A stretch of 64,000 bases of DNA. Origin: Ornithodoros turicata. Taxonomy: Eukaryota > Arthropoda > Arachnida > Ixodida > Argasidae. How positions within the stretch are numbered: position 1 is the stretch's first letter; the number at the start of each line of letters is the position of its first letter. The stretch covers positions 20,444,550-20,508,549 of the forward strand of contig NC_088201.1 of NCBI RefSeq assembly GCF_037126465.1. The letters run 5' to 3'. This document shows, piece after piece, positions 41,341-51,205 of the stretch. The translations under genes were made by a program, and so were the position numbers. The notes beneath the pieces were generated by a model. It searched no databases, was not told the DNA's origin, and saw only the letters and a list, made by a program, of their open reading frames with translations.

Positions 41341-41406
41341 TTTGAACGATTAAGAACACCTGCAGAGACGTTCATTCAAGGATGCTTACCGCTGCTCCAC
41401 TCCAGT

Positions 41407-41420
41407 CTGGGCCCATAACC
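41407..41420 (-). promoter_or_regulatory. primer-binding site for tRNA-iMet anticodon arm
   Basis: On the element strand GGTTATGGGCCCAG follows the LTR end by two bases. It is complementary to the anticodon stem-loop of eukaryotic initiator tRNA-Met (CTGGGCCCATAACC). Drosophila copia uses the same half-tRNA priming. Confidence 0.85.
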
Positions 41421-41422
41421 TT

Positions 41423-41550
41423 TGTTGCAGGTACGCATCAGGTGTAGAAGCTAGCGGTAATACCAAAGCATCGTTCCTTTCGTCGACGTATCAGAGACAC
41501 GTCTGTACTCGATCTCGTGATAACGAGGAAGTGAACGAAGAGCGAGCTTC
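41423..41550 (-). repeat. Copia 5' LTR, inner piece
   Basis: It matches the 3' LTR from GAAGCTCGCTC to CTGCAACA, plus a 22-bp segment (CTAGCGGTAATACC inside) that is absent from the 3' LTR. The split point is GAGCGAGCTTC on the plus strand. Confidence 0.85.
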
Positions 41551-44207
41551 TTCTTCTTCTTCTTCTACCAATGAGATAATGGCCGTGAGCCACTAAGGGA
41601 GATTGGCCAGGACAAAAGGGCGTGAGATGTTTGTTTATGTCTGTGCAGTAATGATGGGGACTAAGGCCAAGTCGGATCCAAGTAACTTATGACATATATG
41701 ACATGTGATGACTAATGCAGGAACTGGAAATGCACGTATGTAGGAATATGCGTATGGCGACTATACATGGCCAAAAGGATGGCTGTATGAATGTGTGTGT
41801 ACGTGAAAGTGTATGAGAGTAGGAAGGAAGTGCCTAGAAGCGGTTCGAGAGTACGATGTAGGATGCAAGACCCGCTGCCACAGCCCTATGACAGAGCGCA
41901 GTGTGTGATGCTCCGAGAGACAACAGTGACGCCAATGAGAGTGGAGCTCCTAACAAGCGTAAGGGTGTCCAGATATACCTGCGGCGTAATTGGCCGAGCT
42001 GAGAGCAGGTTAGCAAGAAGTGTTCAGTTGTTTCATCCTGGCCACAGTGGGAACAAGCAGGGGACAAAGACCATCCAGCACGGTGGAGGTAAAAATTTAG
42101 CGGCAGCGCCAGGCATCGAGCTCTCGTCACCAAGACTTCTGTCTGCCTTGAGCTGCAGAGGTTAGGGTTCCACGAAAAGACGAGGTGTTCATATGGCGGG
42201 CGTGGGGGGACAGCTCGAGACAGACTTGTGAGCCGTCTGTACCTGGCAACAGAAGTGCGAGCAAGTACTGGGAGGAGAGGAAGAATCTCTCCGGAGAGGG
42301 ACATTTTAGCGAGGGTGTCAGCGGTTTCGTTAAGGGTGAGTCCGCAGTGGCCAGGAATCCACGTGATTATGACGTTGCGAATATGAGGTGGGGCAAGCCG
42401 AGCCAAGATGGATACCAATGACTCTGAGGACGCCCGGAAGCCTGAGGGCGACGCCAAGGCTGAAATGACAGATAGGGAGTCCGACAGCAGGATAACTTGT
42501 TCGAAGGCGGGAGGAACTCTCCTAAGGGCAAGGGCCATAGCTAAGAACTCGCTGTCAAAGGGTGGGGTAAAGTCAGGGAGGCGAACCGGAAACTGGAAAT
42601 CAAGTTGTGGGAAGTACAAGCCATCTCCAGCGCGCTCCGCAGAAACCGACGCGTCCGTTGCAACAATCAAGTACTGCGCGTAGCGATTTAGGTGGTCCGT
42701 TAATGTCCTCTGTAGAGTGGTCAGTGGAAGCCGCTTGGCATCCGCATGAAATATCTCGGAGACTTGAATGAAGGCGGCATCCCGGTGAGGACCAAGTACA
42801 CATACATCGGCCAAAGAGATCCTGAGTGGCGCGAGGAGCTGTTCGGCGAAAAGCAGCTGTGGTGTATTCCTACGGTGCCAACGACGTGTTAGCCAAAGCC
42901 GAGTGTCTCTCATCGACTCGTTATTCTCCAACGCAATCGGGTGTTGTCTTTGCGAGAGGTAGCAACAGATAGTAAGAGACCGAAAGCGTTCTTTCAGTGA
43001 AGGTAGACGGGCTTCAGAGAGGAGTGCGTCGTTTGCCGTATATTTAGGGAGACCTAAACAGAGCCGTAAGGCCCGCCTCTCTAAGATGTATAGTTTACTC
43101 AAGCGCCAGTCAGGCAGAGAAGAAAACAGAACACAGCCGAACTCTAATATGGGTCGGATGTACAGTTTATATATATACAGGAGGGCAGCCCTGCGCATAC
43201 CAATGCGAGGGCTGCAGCATCGATGAAGTATGCAGAGAGCTTTCGACGCCTTAGCGCTCAGGTAGTCGATGTGTTGGGACCAGCACAGAGCCTCATCATA
43301 CCACACACCCAGGTATTTAAGCTGGCTCACCTGACGGACAGACTGGAGCCCCACCCTTAGGTCAATAGAGATGGCCGCATCCAGCGGGAAGACGAGGATA
43401 GCAGACTTAGCCACAGTGAGCGACAGATGGACAGAGTCTAGCCACGTAGACAAGGTGTTCATATAGGCTTGCAGCTTCGCATACAGCTCTGGCAAAGATG
43501 GTGCCGAAGCGAAGAACGCGATGTCGTCGGCATACGTTACGGTGAGGACTCCTGGGTCACAAGGGAGAGAGCTCATGAGAATGTTAAACAGTATGGGGGA
43601 CAGGACCGCGCCCTGGGGGACACCTTTACTCTGGGGGTACGCTGAGGAGACAAATCGGCCGTCTGAACAGAAAAAGGTGCGACCCGAGAGAAAGTTCGCA
43701 ATCCAAGTGAGCAGATACGGGGGGGTGGCGGTGTCTAGCAGCCTCTGGAGGAGCACAGCATGTATGACACTGTCATATGCTTTGGCGATGTCCAGGGCAA
43801 CAAGTGCTGAAAGGTGTCTCATCTCATTTGCAAGGCGAATCTGGCTCTCAATGTTCGTATGGGCGAGCCATATCGAGCAATGAGGGCGAAAGCCTGTCTG
43901 CTGGGCAGCGAGAATGCCACGGGATACCACATGGGAGAGAAGTCGCCGATTGATGATACGTTCAACGGTCTTACAGAGCACATATGTTAAGGCGATAGGC
44001 CTAATATTGTCTAGCGTAAGGCCATTGGAAGGGGCTTTCTTAACGATGACAATGCGCGCCACCTTCCAGGTAGCGGGGATCCATGCATATTGAAGAGATG
44101 TACTCACAAGATTCAGTAAAGCCGGCCGGTGGTTGGCCCACAGAGATTTCACCGTGGCAGCAGAAATTCCATCAGGTCCAGGGGCTGTTCCGGGCAAGGA
44201 CTGCACC
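41551..44207 (-). mobile_element. 5'-truncated I-like LINE inserted in the Copia LTR
   Basis: 2.66 kb insertion that splits the LTR exactly between plus-strand GAGCGAGCTTC and TCGCGCCTCC. The 3' end is a (GAA)n tail (plus TTC run 41,551-41,565), as in some I-type LINEs. The 5' side starts within the RT entry (LPGTAPGPDG), so ORF1, the endonuclease and the promoter are absent. No target duplication is apparent; a small target deletion or blunt join is possible. It is the youngest layer of this nest. Confidence 0.85.
41834..44206 (-). CDS. LINE ORF2 fragment: RT, RNase H and Cys-His end, uninterrupted
   Basis: The 790 codons have no stop or frameshift. The RT comprises TAPGPDGISAATVKSLW at the start, IRPIALTYVLCKTVERIINR, ALVALDIAKAYDSVIH (catalytic Asp), GVPQGAVLSPILFNILMSSL, the catalytic VTYADDIAFF (about residue 225) and LKYLGVWYDE. 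RNase H follows at about residues 515-640: VATDASVS (Asp), FDSEFLAMALAL (Glu), LLSDSLSVI (Asp) and WIPGHCGLTLNETADTLAK (His-Asp). The C-terminal knuckle is CSHCGQDETTEHFLLTC. All catalytic residues are present. The Met at 44,206 is the first in-frame one, close to the truncation point, so it is not a genuine start. Without the endonuclease it cannot move itself. Confidence 0.9.
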   Translation of the reverse strand: MQSLPGTAPGPDGISAATVKSLWANHRPALLNLVSTSLQYAWIPATWKVARIVIVKKAPSNGLTLDNIRPIALTYVLCKTVERIINRRLLSHVVSRGILAAQQTGFRPHCSIWLAHTNIESQIRLANEMRHLSALVALDIAKAYDSVIHAVLLQRLLDTATPPYLLTWIANFLSGRTFFCSDGRFVSSAYPQSKGVPQGAVLSPILFNILMSSLPCDPGVLTVTYADDIAFFASAPSLPELYAKLQAYMNTLSTWLDSVHLSLTVAKSAILVFPLDAAISIDLRVGLQSVRQVSQLKYLGVWYDEALCWSQHIDYLSAKASKALCILHRCCSPRIGMRRAALLYIYKLYIRPILEFGCVLFSSLPDWRLSKLYILERRALRLCLGLPKYTANDALLSEARLPSLKERFRSLTICCYLSQRQHPIALENNESMRDTRLWLTRRWHRRNTPQLLFAEQLLAPLRISLADVCVLGPHRDAAFIQVSEIFHADAKRLPLTTLQRTLTDHLNRYAQYLIVATDASVSAERAGDGLYFPQLDFQFPVRLPDFTPPFDSEFLAMALALRRVPPAFEQVILLSDSLSVISALASPSGFRASSESLVSILARLAPPHIRNVIITWIPGHCGLTLNETADTLAKMSLSGEILPLLPVLARTSVARYRRLTSLSRAVPPRPPYEHLVFSWNPNLCSSRQTEVLVTRARCLALPLNFYLHRAGWSLSPACSHCGQDETTEHFLLTCSQLGQLRRRYIWTPLRLLGAPLSLASLLSLGASHTALCHRAVAAGLASYIVLSNRF

Positions 44208-44320
44208 TCGCGCCTCCTGGTCCTAACTTTATTTTTCTCATGTAAACATGTGGCAAAGAAGAAAATACAGAATAAATGTTATAAACAGAAGACATATCAA
44301 TGTGCAAAGTAATTTCAACA
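44208..44320 (-). repeat. Copia 5' LTR, outer piece
   Basis: Starts TGTTGAAATT at 44,320 and contains AATAAAGTTAGGACCAGGAG like the 3' LTR. It is separated from its inner piece by the LINE. Confidence 0.85.
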
Positions 44321-45050
44321 GTTGTACGGTATAGTGGTCGCTTTAACTTATGTATGTGATCGTGACGTGGTGAGATATAGTCGGGTGTTAGAAGGATGCG
44401 CTTTCTGCTACTGATGTTGTTATATATTTTTGTGGAAAAGAGGCATCCGGGCAACGAAGCGTCGGTTGGAACGAGGTTCAAAGCCAAGGCCAGTCGCAAG
44501 TCCGGATACACTTGAATGCCGGCAATAATTGGATGTGATGAAACGTGATTCTCTGTTTTGTACCGATTCTATGGCACCAATTAGGTACCCTTGATGTGGA
44601 TCCCATATTGCGGAAGCATATTCAACTTTAGGCCGCACAAATGTTAAATGGGGAAGTCGCTTAATCGTGTTGGAAAGTTGCCAGCTCCTGTCAGATTGAA
44701 AATGCAATCCAAGGTACTTGTACGAGGGAGCATATGAGAGTTGTGTTTCATTAGGCCAATAAGATGGAGGAGGGTTAGCGATATTGCGCGAAAAAGACAA
44801 GACTTTGCGTTTTGTAGCATTTAGCGACATAAGCCATTTGCTGGGCCATTCACATATTTTGTACAGGTCATTATGAAGAGTTTCTCGTTCAGTGAGTGAC
44901 GTACCCTGCCGGCATAACACACAATCATCTGCAAAAAGTCGGACTGAGCTACTAAGTGAAAGTGTTAAATCATTGATGGTAGATGAGAAACAAGAGTGGT
45001 CCAGGTACGGACCGCTCAGGTGCTCCTGATATAATGGGCGTAAACTGTTG
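44321..45050 (-). mobile_element. CR1-like LINE hosting the Copia insertion
   Basis: Minus-strand RT remnant: a degenerate SVPGPLLFLIY block (about 45,000), then RLFADD with CVLCRQGTSLTERETLHNDL, ICEWPSKWLMSLNATKRKVL, YKYLGLHFQSDRSW and EYASAIWDPHQGYLIGAIES. The C-terminal region is ISPRHDHIHKLKRPLYRTT, where Copia is inserted. The rest is at 36,971-37,105. Upstream RT motifs are missing. Same clade as the 27.3-36.6 kb copy but a different subfamily. Confidence 0.75.
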
Positions 45051-45379
45051 GCGTAGACCAGGGGGGCCGAAGTGGAGGCCCGCGTGGCCCCTCATAACAA
45101 TAATAATAAAAATATATCCAGCCCAAGCTTCATGAAAGGCCGTGGCGTTATGATGGGGCTCCGTACTCATGCAGTTTATCTTACGTTAATTAATGATAGA
45201 ACACTGTCGCCAGTGGCCTGTAACAGCCGATGACTCTCTAACGGGGCAGGTTGGCACATGGGAACAGCAAAGACAGCAAAAGTAACACAAGGACAGTCAG
45301 GGAACGTCGAACTTTCAACCTTTAATCATACGATAAAAAGTTGGATGCTCCATGTCTATCTCTGTGTCCGTCTGTCCAG

Positions 45380-45843
45380 AAACCTGGACGATCCTGTCCG
45401 GCAGCGAGGCAGCACTGGAGACACTCGACTCACACTGCACCAAAACAACCGACGACCTACACACAATTATAATGTCCATAGCCAACACCGCCAGCGTCAC
45501 CACCATCAGCGGGCCGTGCTCTGGCAACACCTCTCAGAGCTTGGGTGCACGGACGGACGGACAGACGTTTCTCTCGCAACACTCGTTGGCCCTGTGCAGC
45601 GAGCTAACCAGTGGAGAGTCACAAAAGCGGTGCTCCGCTTTCTGCGTGACACGGGCTCCCTGGGCTCCCTGTGAGCCGAGTGCCTTTTTCAGTTTTTCTT
45701 GTTTTCATTTATTTGTTTATCTTTTTGTTATTTCCTTTTCTCTTGTTTATATTTTTAAGGAATAGCAAGTCGGCGTGCTGCATGGCTGACATTTCCCCTT
45801 TCTTTTCTTCTTATTTTTTTTCTGCCAATAAATCCCCCCCCCC
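45380..45843 (+). mobile_element. LINE 3' end, poly(C)-ended family (first of a pair)
   Basis: RNase H remnant (WTILSGSEAALETLDSH) and then, after shifts, the terminal LVGPVQRANQWRVTKAVLRF...LGSL, with a stop at about 45,672. The UTR has GGAATAGCAAGTCGGC...GGCTGACATTTCCC, CCAATAAAT and a C-run (45,834-45,844). Frameshifted and 5'-truncated; directly followed by another copy. Confidence 0.75.
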
Positions 45844-45845
45844 CT

Positions 45846-46562
45846 AACATCGCCCTTGCTCCCGGACACAATATATGTCTCCAGTGTATACCCAGCCACA
45901 TTGGCCTCGGCGGGAACGATCGAGCCGATGCTGCGGCCAGGCGTGCACACGAACAACCCGACGCCGCGGCGCACATACCGCTCACTCCGTCGGCCTGCCG
46001 CATCGAAATCCGCCACTGGGCCGCCCAAGAGGCGCGGTGCTTCATTCACGAATCCGCCCGTTCCAACGAGTTTCTTCGCTCCTTCGACCCGGCGGTGGAG
46101 TTCTCCCCACCACGACGTCTCCAACGGCCACAAGAGACGCTCCTCCACCGGCTGCGCCTCAACTTGGCATACACGCCACCAGTCCAGCGCATGATGGGAA
46201 GGCAGATCTCGGCCCTCTCCGACGTTTGCGAAGTGGTTGCGGACACGTCGCACCTTCTGCTGACCTGCCCCAAGTACACCAACCATCGCGCCACCCTTTC
46301 CCGCTGCCTCGAGCGCTTCGGGCACAACGAACTGACGCTGGCAGCACTTCCTGGCCCTGTGCCTCAGCACCAACAATGGGCCGTCACAAGAGCTTTATTG
46401 CACTTTCTGAAGTGCACTGGCCTGGTCACCAAGCTCTGAGACGCGCGCTCCAGGAGTTCCACCCCACTTTTTCTTTTTCTTCTTCCTTTTTTTTTAATGG
46501 AATAGCATGCCGACCTTGGTCTGGCAGACCTTTCCTTCTAATAAATGTATATCCGCCCCCCC
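45846..46562 (+). mobile_element. LINE 3' end, poly(C)-ended family (second of a pair)
   Basis: Begins near the RNase H GND.ADA motif and encodes IEIRHWAAQEARCF, LLHRLRLNLAYTPPVQRMM, the knuckle remnant VCEVVADTSHLLLTCPKY (first Cys pair damaged) and LAALPGPVPQHQQWAVTRAL, with a stop at 46,437-46,439. The frame is mostly intact from about 46,095. The UTR has GGAATAGCATGCCGACC...GGCAGACCTTTCC, AATAAATGTATATCCG and a C-run. Confidence 0.8.
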
Positions 46563-46857
46563 CCCTCCCTTTGTGTTGCTTTCGTCGTCTTCGCTGATGA
46601 CTCTCTAAACCTGTTAACACGGAAATTTGGGCAAGTTGGTACACACTGAACGCAGTACAGCGCAACGACTCATGATGCATGCGACTCGTCTTGTTGCACG
46701 AGGACGTCGGGTCGGGAGTTGACGTGTCTCGTTTCTGTGACTTGATTTCCGACACGATGGTAGACTAAGCTTCCGGTTGCCGCGCAGACAAAAGTCTTGC
46801 CATGTCGTAGAAATGTGACGCGCCCTTTATATGATTTATATCACTAGTACAATCCTA

Positions 46858-47188
46858 CACTCCAAAAACAGAACTTCACCGCATAGCACGTAGTGCGCCA
46901 ATCACTGCCGCGAACGATACGGTTATCGCTTTTGATTCAACACTCTTAAAAATGAACTTCACCCCATAGCACGCTCCTAGCCAACCGTCATGTCGAATGA
47001 TATCGTTATCTGCCCTGATTTGTTGAAAACGGGAGGCGTACGCCTTTTTTGTGACAATTATGAACAGCATAAGTGTCACAAAAAAGGCGTACTCCCCCTC
47101 TCTCCTCGAATCAGAAGCGATAACCCTATCATTCGCGGCAATGGTTGGCGCACAGCGTGCTGTGCGGTGAAACTCTGTTTTTAGAGTG
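46858..47188. mobile_element. palindromic CACTCTAAAA MITE with duplicated left end
   Basis: The only copy with a clean TA duplication (46,856-46,857 and 47,189-47,190). Outer ends: CACTCCAAAAAC and the complement CACTCTAAAAACAGAGTTTC. At 46,941 a second left end (ACTCTTAAAAATGAACTTCA) of a different subtype begins before the central palindrome (GGAGGCGTACGCC...GGCGTACTCCCC). The element is therefore a chimera of two subfamilies or a self-insertion. Confidence 0.85.
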
Positions 47189-47190
47189 TA

Positions 47191-47834
47191 CGAAATTCTG
47201 AGCAAACCCTACATGGCCGATTTGTAATATTGATGCCTTCAATCTCGCCAGAAACGGACCGGTTCAGTCGCAGACTTTGGTGATCTCCCGAGTGATGTCT
47301 AGCACGGAGCTTTTTGACTCGCCGTCTTCCGCAGTTGTTGACAGCGTCCCTGATGACTAACAAATGGAACTGACTGACCTGCTGTGCCACGCACCGATAA
47401 GAACAAGCTCGCTGAACTTGGTGTGGCTTCGTTTTATTCTTACGTTGGACGAAAGCATATCTGAAGATACGTATGTTGTCGCGGACAAGAGGGCATATCC
47501 TTGTTTGGTACAACATACGTCCAACAATAATAATTCTTGGCTTTACCTCGCGAGACCACTGGGTCAACATACGTCTCCGAGCAGGCCGTTTCGTTCCTTC
47601 TTCTTGTTTTTTTTTTTTTTTTTTGATGAACCTGAATAATTTGAAGTTGCGTTCACAACTAACAAACGAACACCTCAACGGAGTCCTTAGGACTGCAGTT
47701 GCGCAATCACTTTCACACGACGTGGAGTTGTGGACGCAATAGTTGAAAACAAGAGCTGCTTTTCCTCATGACACAGCAAATAAGAAGGATTGATCCTGTG
47801 ATTGAGCAATGCTAAGTAATGCGTTGTTTTATGT
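47191..47834. other. no recognisable gene
   Basis: About 640 bp with a T-run at 47,608-47,625. Two overlapping plus-strand frames and a minus frame (165 codons) show no domain. Possibly a 3' UTR or flank of the RT remnant that follows. Confidence 0.3.
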
Positions 47835-48540
47835 CGTTTTAAGCGAGCTACCCCAAAGCCGTGGTATGCGACCCGCGTAGTTCCTCCATGGCACAATGCG
47901 TCCCGCGGACACGAATGAGTTCGGCACCCTTGGCGTAGACAGACCGACGGCGGTTTGATAAGAAATTACGTATCCAAACAAGAATTGCAGGGTCAAAGTT
48001 TAGTGAAGTTAGTTCCGTCATCAACCGAGCATGGGGGACAGTTTCGAAAGCCTTTGCAAAATCTAGAAAGATCATAGCTCTCCGCCCTCAAGAATCAAGA
48101 CAACTTTGGATATCGTGCACGAATTCGACTAACTGTGTTTCACAAGAGTGTCCTTTCCTGAAGCTATGCTGGAATTTGAAAAATATCTTAATAGACTCGA
48201 GGTGTTTTACGACGTGTGAGAAAATAATGTGTTCCATCAGTTTGCAAGGAATGCTTTGTGAGTGATATTGGCCTGTAGTTAGATGGGTCAGAGGAATATA
48301 TGTCACCATTTTTAAAGACGGGGCTTACTTTAGCGTCACCCCACTCATTAGGAACATCACTAGACTGCAAAGATTGGGTGAAAATGGGTGAAAGGATACC
48401 TCTGGTCATGTGAACCGTATTTTTCAGCATTTTGGGATTAATACTGTCGCGCTCAGGCGATGAGTGTAGCTTCGAAGCTTCAATGAGCTTGACAACACCG
48501 GTAAGAATGATCGAGATATCGGTTCCACCGATGTCCCAAA
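47835..48540 (-). mobile_element. CR1/L2-like RT fragment
   Basis: Minus strand, in order: VKLIEASKLHSSPERDSINP (48,520 on), VPNEWGDAKVSPVFKNGD, DPSNYRPISLT, a frame change, CKLMEHIIFSHVVKHLES, FQHSFRKGHSCETQLVEF, a frame change, and MIFLDFAKAFETVPHARLM with WIRNFLSNRRR. These are RT motifs 0-3. The catalytic FADD block is not reached (sequence ends near 47,860). 5' and 3' truncated. Confidence 0.8.
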
Positions 48541-48677
48541 TCCACCAGAAGCTCATTTCCTCCGAAAAAGTGTTTGGAGTTTCTGGGCTTTCGGTTGATC
48601 TGGGCACGCGGTTGGCAGTGACCCACATCCCCCAAATGTTCTTTTCATCCGAGCGCCCAGAACCACCGAAAGCGGGA
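48531..48677 (-). repeat. 147-bp inverted repeat, left partner
   Basis: It is roughly 85% identical by eye to the complement of 49,583-49,730. Shared blocks include CGCTTTCGGTGGTTCT, TCGGATGAAAAG, CATTTGGGGGATGTGGGTCA, CAGATCAACCGAAA, TTTTTCGGAGGAAAT and TTGATTTGGGAC / GTGGATTTGGGAC. Adjacent to, and in phase for 30 codons with, the RT fragment, probably by chance. Confidence 0.8.
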
Positions 48678-49582
48678 TACTTGAAAGGACGCGCTTCCCC
48701 CGTTTTTCAGGGAGAGGAGGAAGGGTGAACGATTCCAATGTTCGGGAATCCAATGTACCTCCTACAACTGACCAGAGAGGGTCACGTCACCCTTGCCGTC
48801 ACGTGCGTCCCTGGCTGCTGCTCATCCGGTGCTCGAACTGTCCATTCTGTAATGTAACGTATCCGGTCCGCTGACTTCTACAGATTCTTTTGTTCCCGTG
48901 CTTAATAATTCTCTCACAGATACGACGGATATAGAAATGACAGCTGGTGTAGGAAATCCAGATTAAAGAAGTGGAGCTTGGATGGGTAGAAATGACCCGG
49001 CACTCGGTGTGTACATCTCATGTCATTTCTAAACGTCCAAACTCAGAAGTGAAGCTTACGAAAGAAATGTATAAATGAGGTCGCGTTCAAGTCTCGATCC
49101 GAACAGAGAGATATTTCGAAAATGAATTTTATTCATATTCACGTTGCTGACGGGCGAAGCACTATCTTCGGAAGCTCATGTAGGTCCGCGCGTCATGAGG
49201 CACGAGGGAAGGACATGGTTGGAATGGTATGTTCAGTGGCTGGAGCACATAGCGGGACGGGGAAAAACAAACAAACCTCAAGCGCCTTCTGGGGAGATTG
49301 ACAGGTTAGACGATATGTCGGTTTCATTCACGTTTACTCTTTGCAAGCTTTTTCTACCGGTTGTTTCAGCCGGTGAAAAGCGTTTTTTTGACCGTGAAAT
49401 ATACTTTGAAGTTGAACGCGCTTCATCCGTGCTCATCAAAGAGAGACTTCTCATGACGACGCAACAGAGATAAAATCAAAGTCAAACAAGTTTATTTGAG
49501 CAAGGATGTCCAAAAAGTGCCAACCCATAGCGAGGGTTATTTTTGGTCTCCTAAATAATTTACTTGAGTTGTGCCCCAATAG
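48678..49582. other. interior between the inverted repeats
   Basis: About 900 bp with no recognisable coding motif; 49,144-49,473 is a motif-free 109-codon frame. Confidence 0.35.
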
Positions 49583-49730
49583 AACGCTTTCGGTGGTTCT
49601 TGTGCTCGGATGAAAAGGGCATTTGGGGGATGTGGGTCACTGCCACCCGCGTGTCCAGATCAACCGAAAACCCAGAACCTCCGAACATTTTTTCGGAGGA
49701 AATCAACTATTGGTTGATTTGGGACGTCGA
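49583..49730 (+). repeat. 147-bp inverted repeat, right partner
   Basis: Inverted relative of 48,531-48,677. Similarity ends at about TTGGGACGTCG. Together the two could be the arms of a 1.2-kb element or two independent copies of a short repeat. Confidence 0.75.
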
Positions 49731-49830
49731 TGGAAATGGGTGTTTGGAGGATGTGAGCTGCTACCAACAGGGGCGTGTTTTTCTAACGCAATATGCTCGG
49801 ATCATTTTCAATTTGGACCCTTTTAACGTA

Positions 49831-50569
49831 AACCTAGTGCTTTAGCTCAAATGATCTCGTGTCTTACTTAACTGAGCGCAACGGTCTCAAGTCTGAAAAT
49901 TTGTGTGCATCTTATTAAGTGAGAGTCCCCGATTCCTGTTCAGACGTTCCCGGAACCTCTGTTCCTCGTATAATCCCTCCTTCCGCTCTTCTCAAAGGCG
50001 CTTTTGTGATACGGTGGCGTTGCGCCTGTGTTATAAATTGGAACTTTATGCAGTGAATCGTCAAAATGCTCCCAGAGGTTCCACTGTAGATGCACTGTGG
50101 ATTCGAAATTGGAACGCCACGCTCTCAGCGAAGAAGAAACACAGAGCCGAATCCCATTCGACGAAGTCGTCGTAGGGGAATACTTCGTTAAACAACTTTG
50201 CCGCAAATAAACTGCCGAAACATAGCGCCAGATTGTCCTTCGAATTATTGATCGAGATGTTCCCCAAACACACCTACTTTAGCTGTAGAGGAAAGAAATT
50301 CATGCCGCTTTTGTTGTACAAAATCGAAAGCGAAACACGAGATACAAACGCGATTAAAGTGCGTCCGTATTTGGCGTCCGACGCCGCTTTAGCCTGCAGA
50401 TGTACTTGGTCGCTATTCCCTTTTTATAGGGCAAATCACTTGTCAAAAAAAAAAGAAAGAAACGAGGAAGAACAGATTCAGGATTATTTTCCTACGATGC
50501 AGGACAAGTTGGTATCACAGCAGCCAACAAGGCGGGGTAATAGACAGGAGCACGAGAGAGAGGTCTGGG
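49831..50569. other. no recognisable gene
   Basis: Frames of 88-166 codons on both strands (for example minus 50,273-50,061, starting MCLGNISINNSK, and plus 50,233-50,733) overlap and show no domain. The plus frame reads into the minisatellite at 50,572. Confidence 0.3.
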
Positions 50570-50571
50570 GT

Positions 50572-50755
50572 CGCTACGTCCAACGAGACGTTACATCCAA
50601 CGCGCCGTTACATCCATCGGTGGACGTATCGGCGCATTGGATGCAACGGCTCGTTGGCTATAACGGCACGCTATGGATGTACCGACACGTTGGATGTAAC
50701 CGGACGGTGGACTTGGTGTCCTTTTGGACGTAACTGCTCGTTGGATAAGTGGCTT
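50572..50755. repeat. 17-18-bp minisatellite with polarity switch
   Basis: Units of the type CGTTGGATGTAACGGCT. The first about 55 bp run in the reverse sense (GTCCAACGAGACGTTACATC) and from about 50,627 the units run forward (TTGGATGCAACGGCTCG), so the array contains an inversion point and can fold. Confidence 0.75.
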
Positions 50756-51127
50756 CAGGATATGTCGTGTCCTAACTAATATGGCATCAATGCAGTTTGG
50801 AATCAGCCCATCCGTAACAGATATTTCGTGGCGTATCCTGGGAATGTTTTTGTTTGTTTGTTCGTTTGTTTGTTTTCGTGAAAGTCTGTCAAATTGCGCT
50901 GTTTTATGATTTGATATGTTCACTAGTAACGGACAGAGTTGCTGTCGTAAGATGAGGTTCTAAATTACGAGGTTGGTGCACAAGTTGAAATCCTAAAAAT
51001 ATTAACGAAATAATATAGTTGCGCATTAGGTAAAAAATTGCTGGTGTCATATTCTGCTTGCCGTAGTTGGCATCGCTGAGGGCAGGCCGCTCGTCACGAC
51101 CGACGCAACGCGTCATTTAAGGGGAGC

Positions 51128-51205
51128 AGCGCACGTCCTAGGCCGACTTCCAAGGAAACCGTTGGGGAAACCCAGGCAAAACCTCCTGGCAGCACGGCCG
51201 GACTG
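51128..51205 (-). mobile_element. SINE remnant
   Basis: CCTAGGCCGACTTCCAAGG, AACCCAGGCAAAACC and GGCAGCACGGCCGG are from the body of the minus-strand SINE family. The head and tail are missing. Confidence 0.6.

Larger units (their letters stand above)
37106..44320 (-). mobile_element. Copia (Ty1/Copia) LTR retrotransposon, inactive
   Basis: A complete insertion by its outer borders. The LTRs begin TGTTGAAATT and end CTGCAACA on the element strand, with a 5-bp target duplication GTTGT (37,101-37,105 and 44,321-44,325). The order gag - protease - integrase - RT - RNase H is that of Copia. The gag-pol frame is broken at several points (see parts). The upstream LTR is split by a LINE (41,551-44,207). 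The 3' LTR lacks a 22-bp segment present in the 5' LTR, so the two LTRs have diverged and the insertion is not recent. Confidence 0.9.

Noticed and set aside
41791..43883. plus-strand frames opposite the LINE ORF
   Set aside because: They are antisense shadows of the 790-codon RT-RNase H frame.
47181..47678. 165-codon minus-strand gene
   Set aside because: It begins in a poly-T (Lys) tract and ends in the MITE; no domain.
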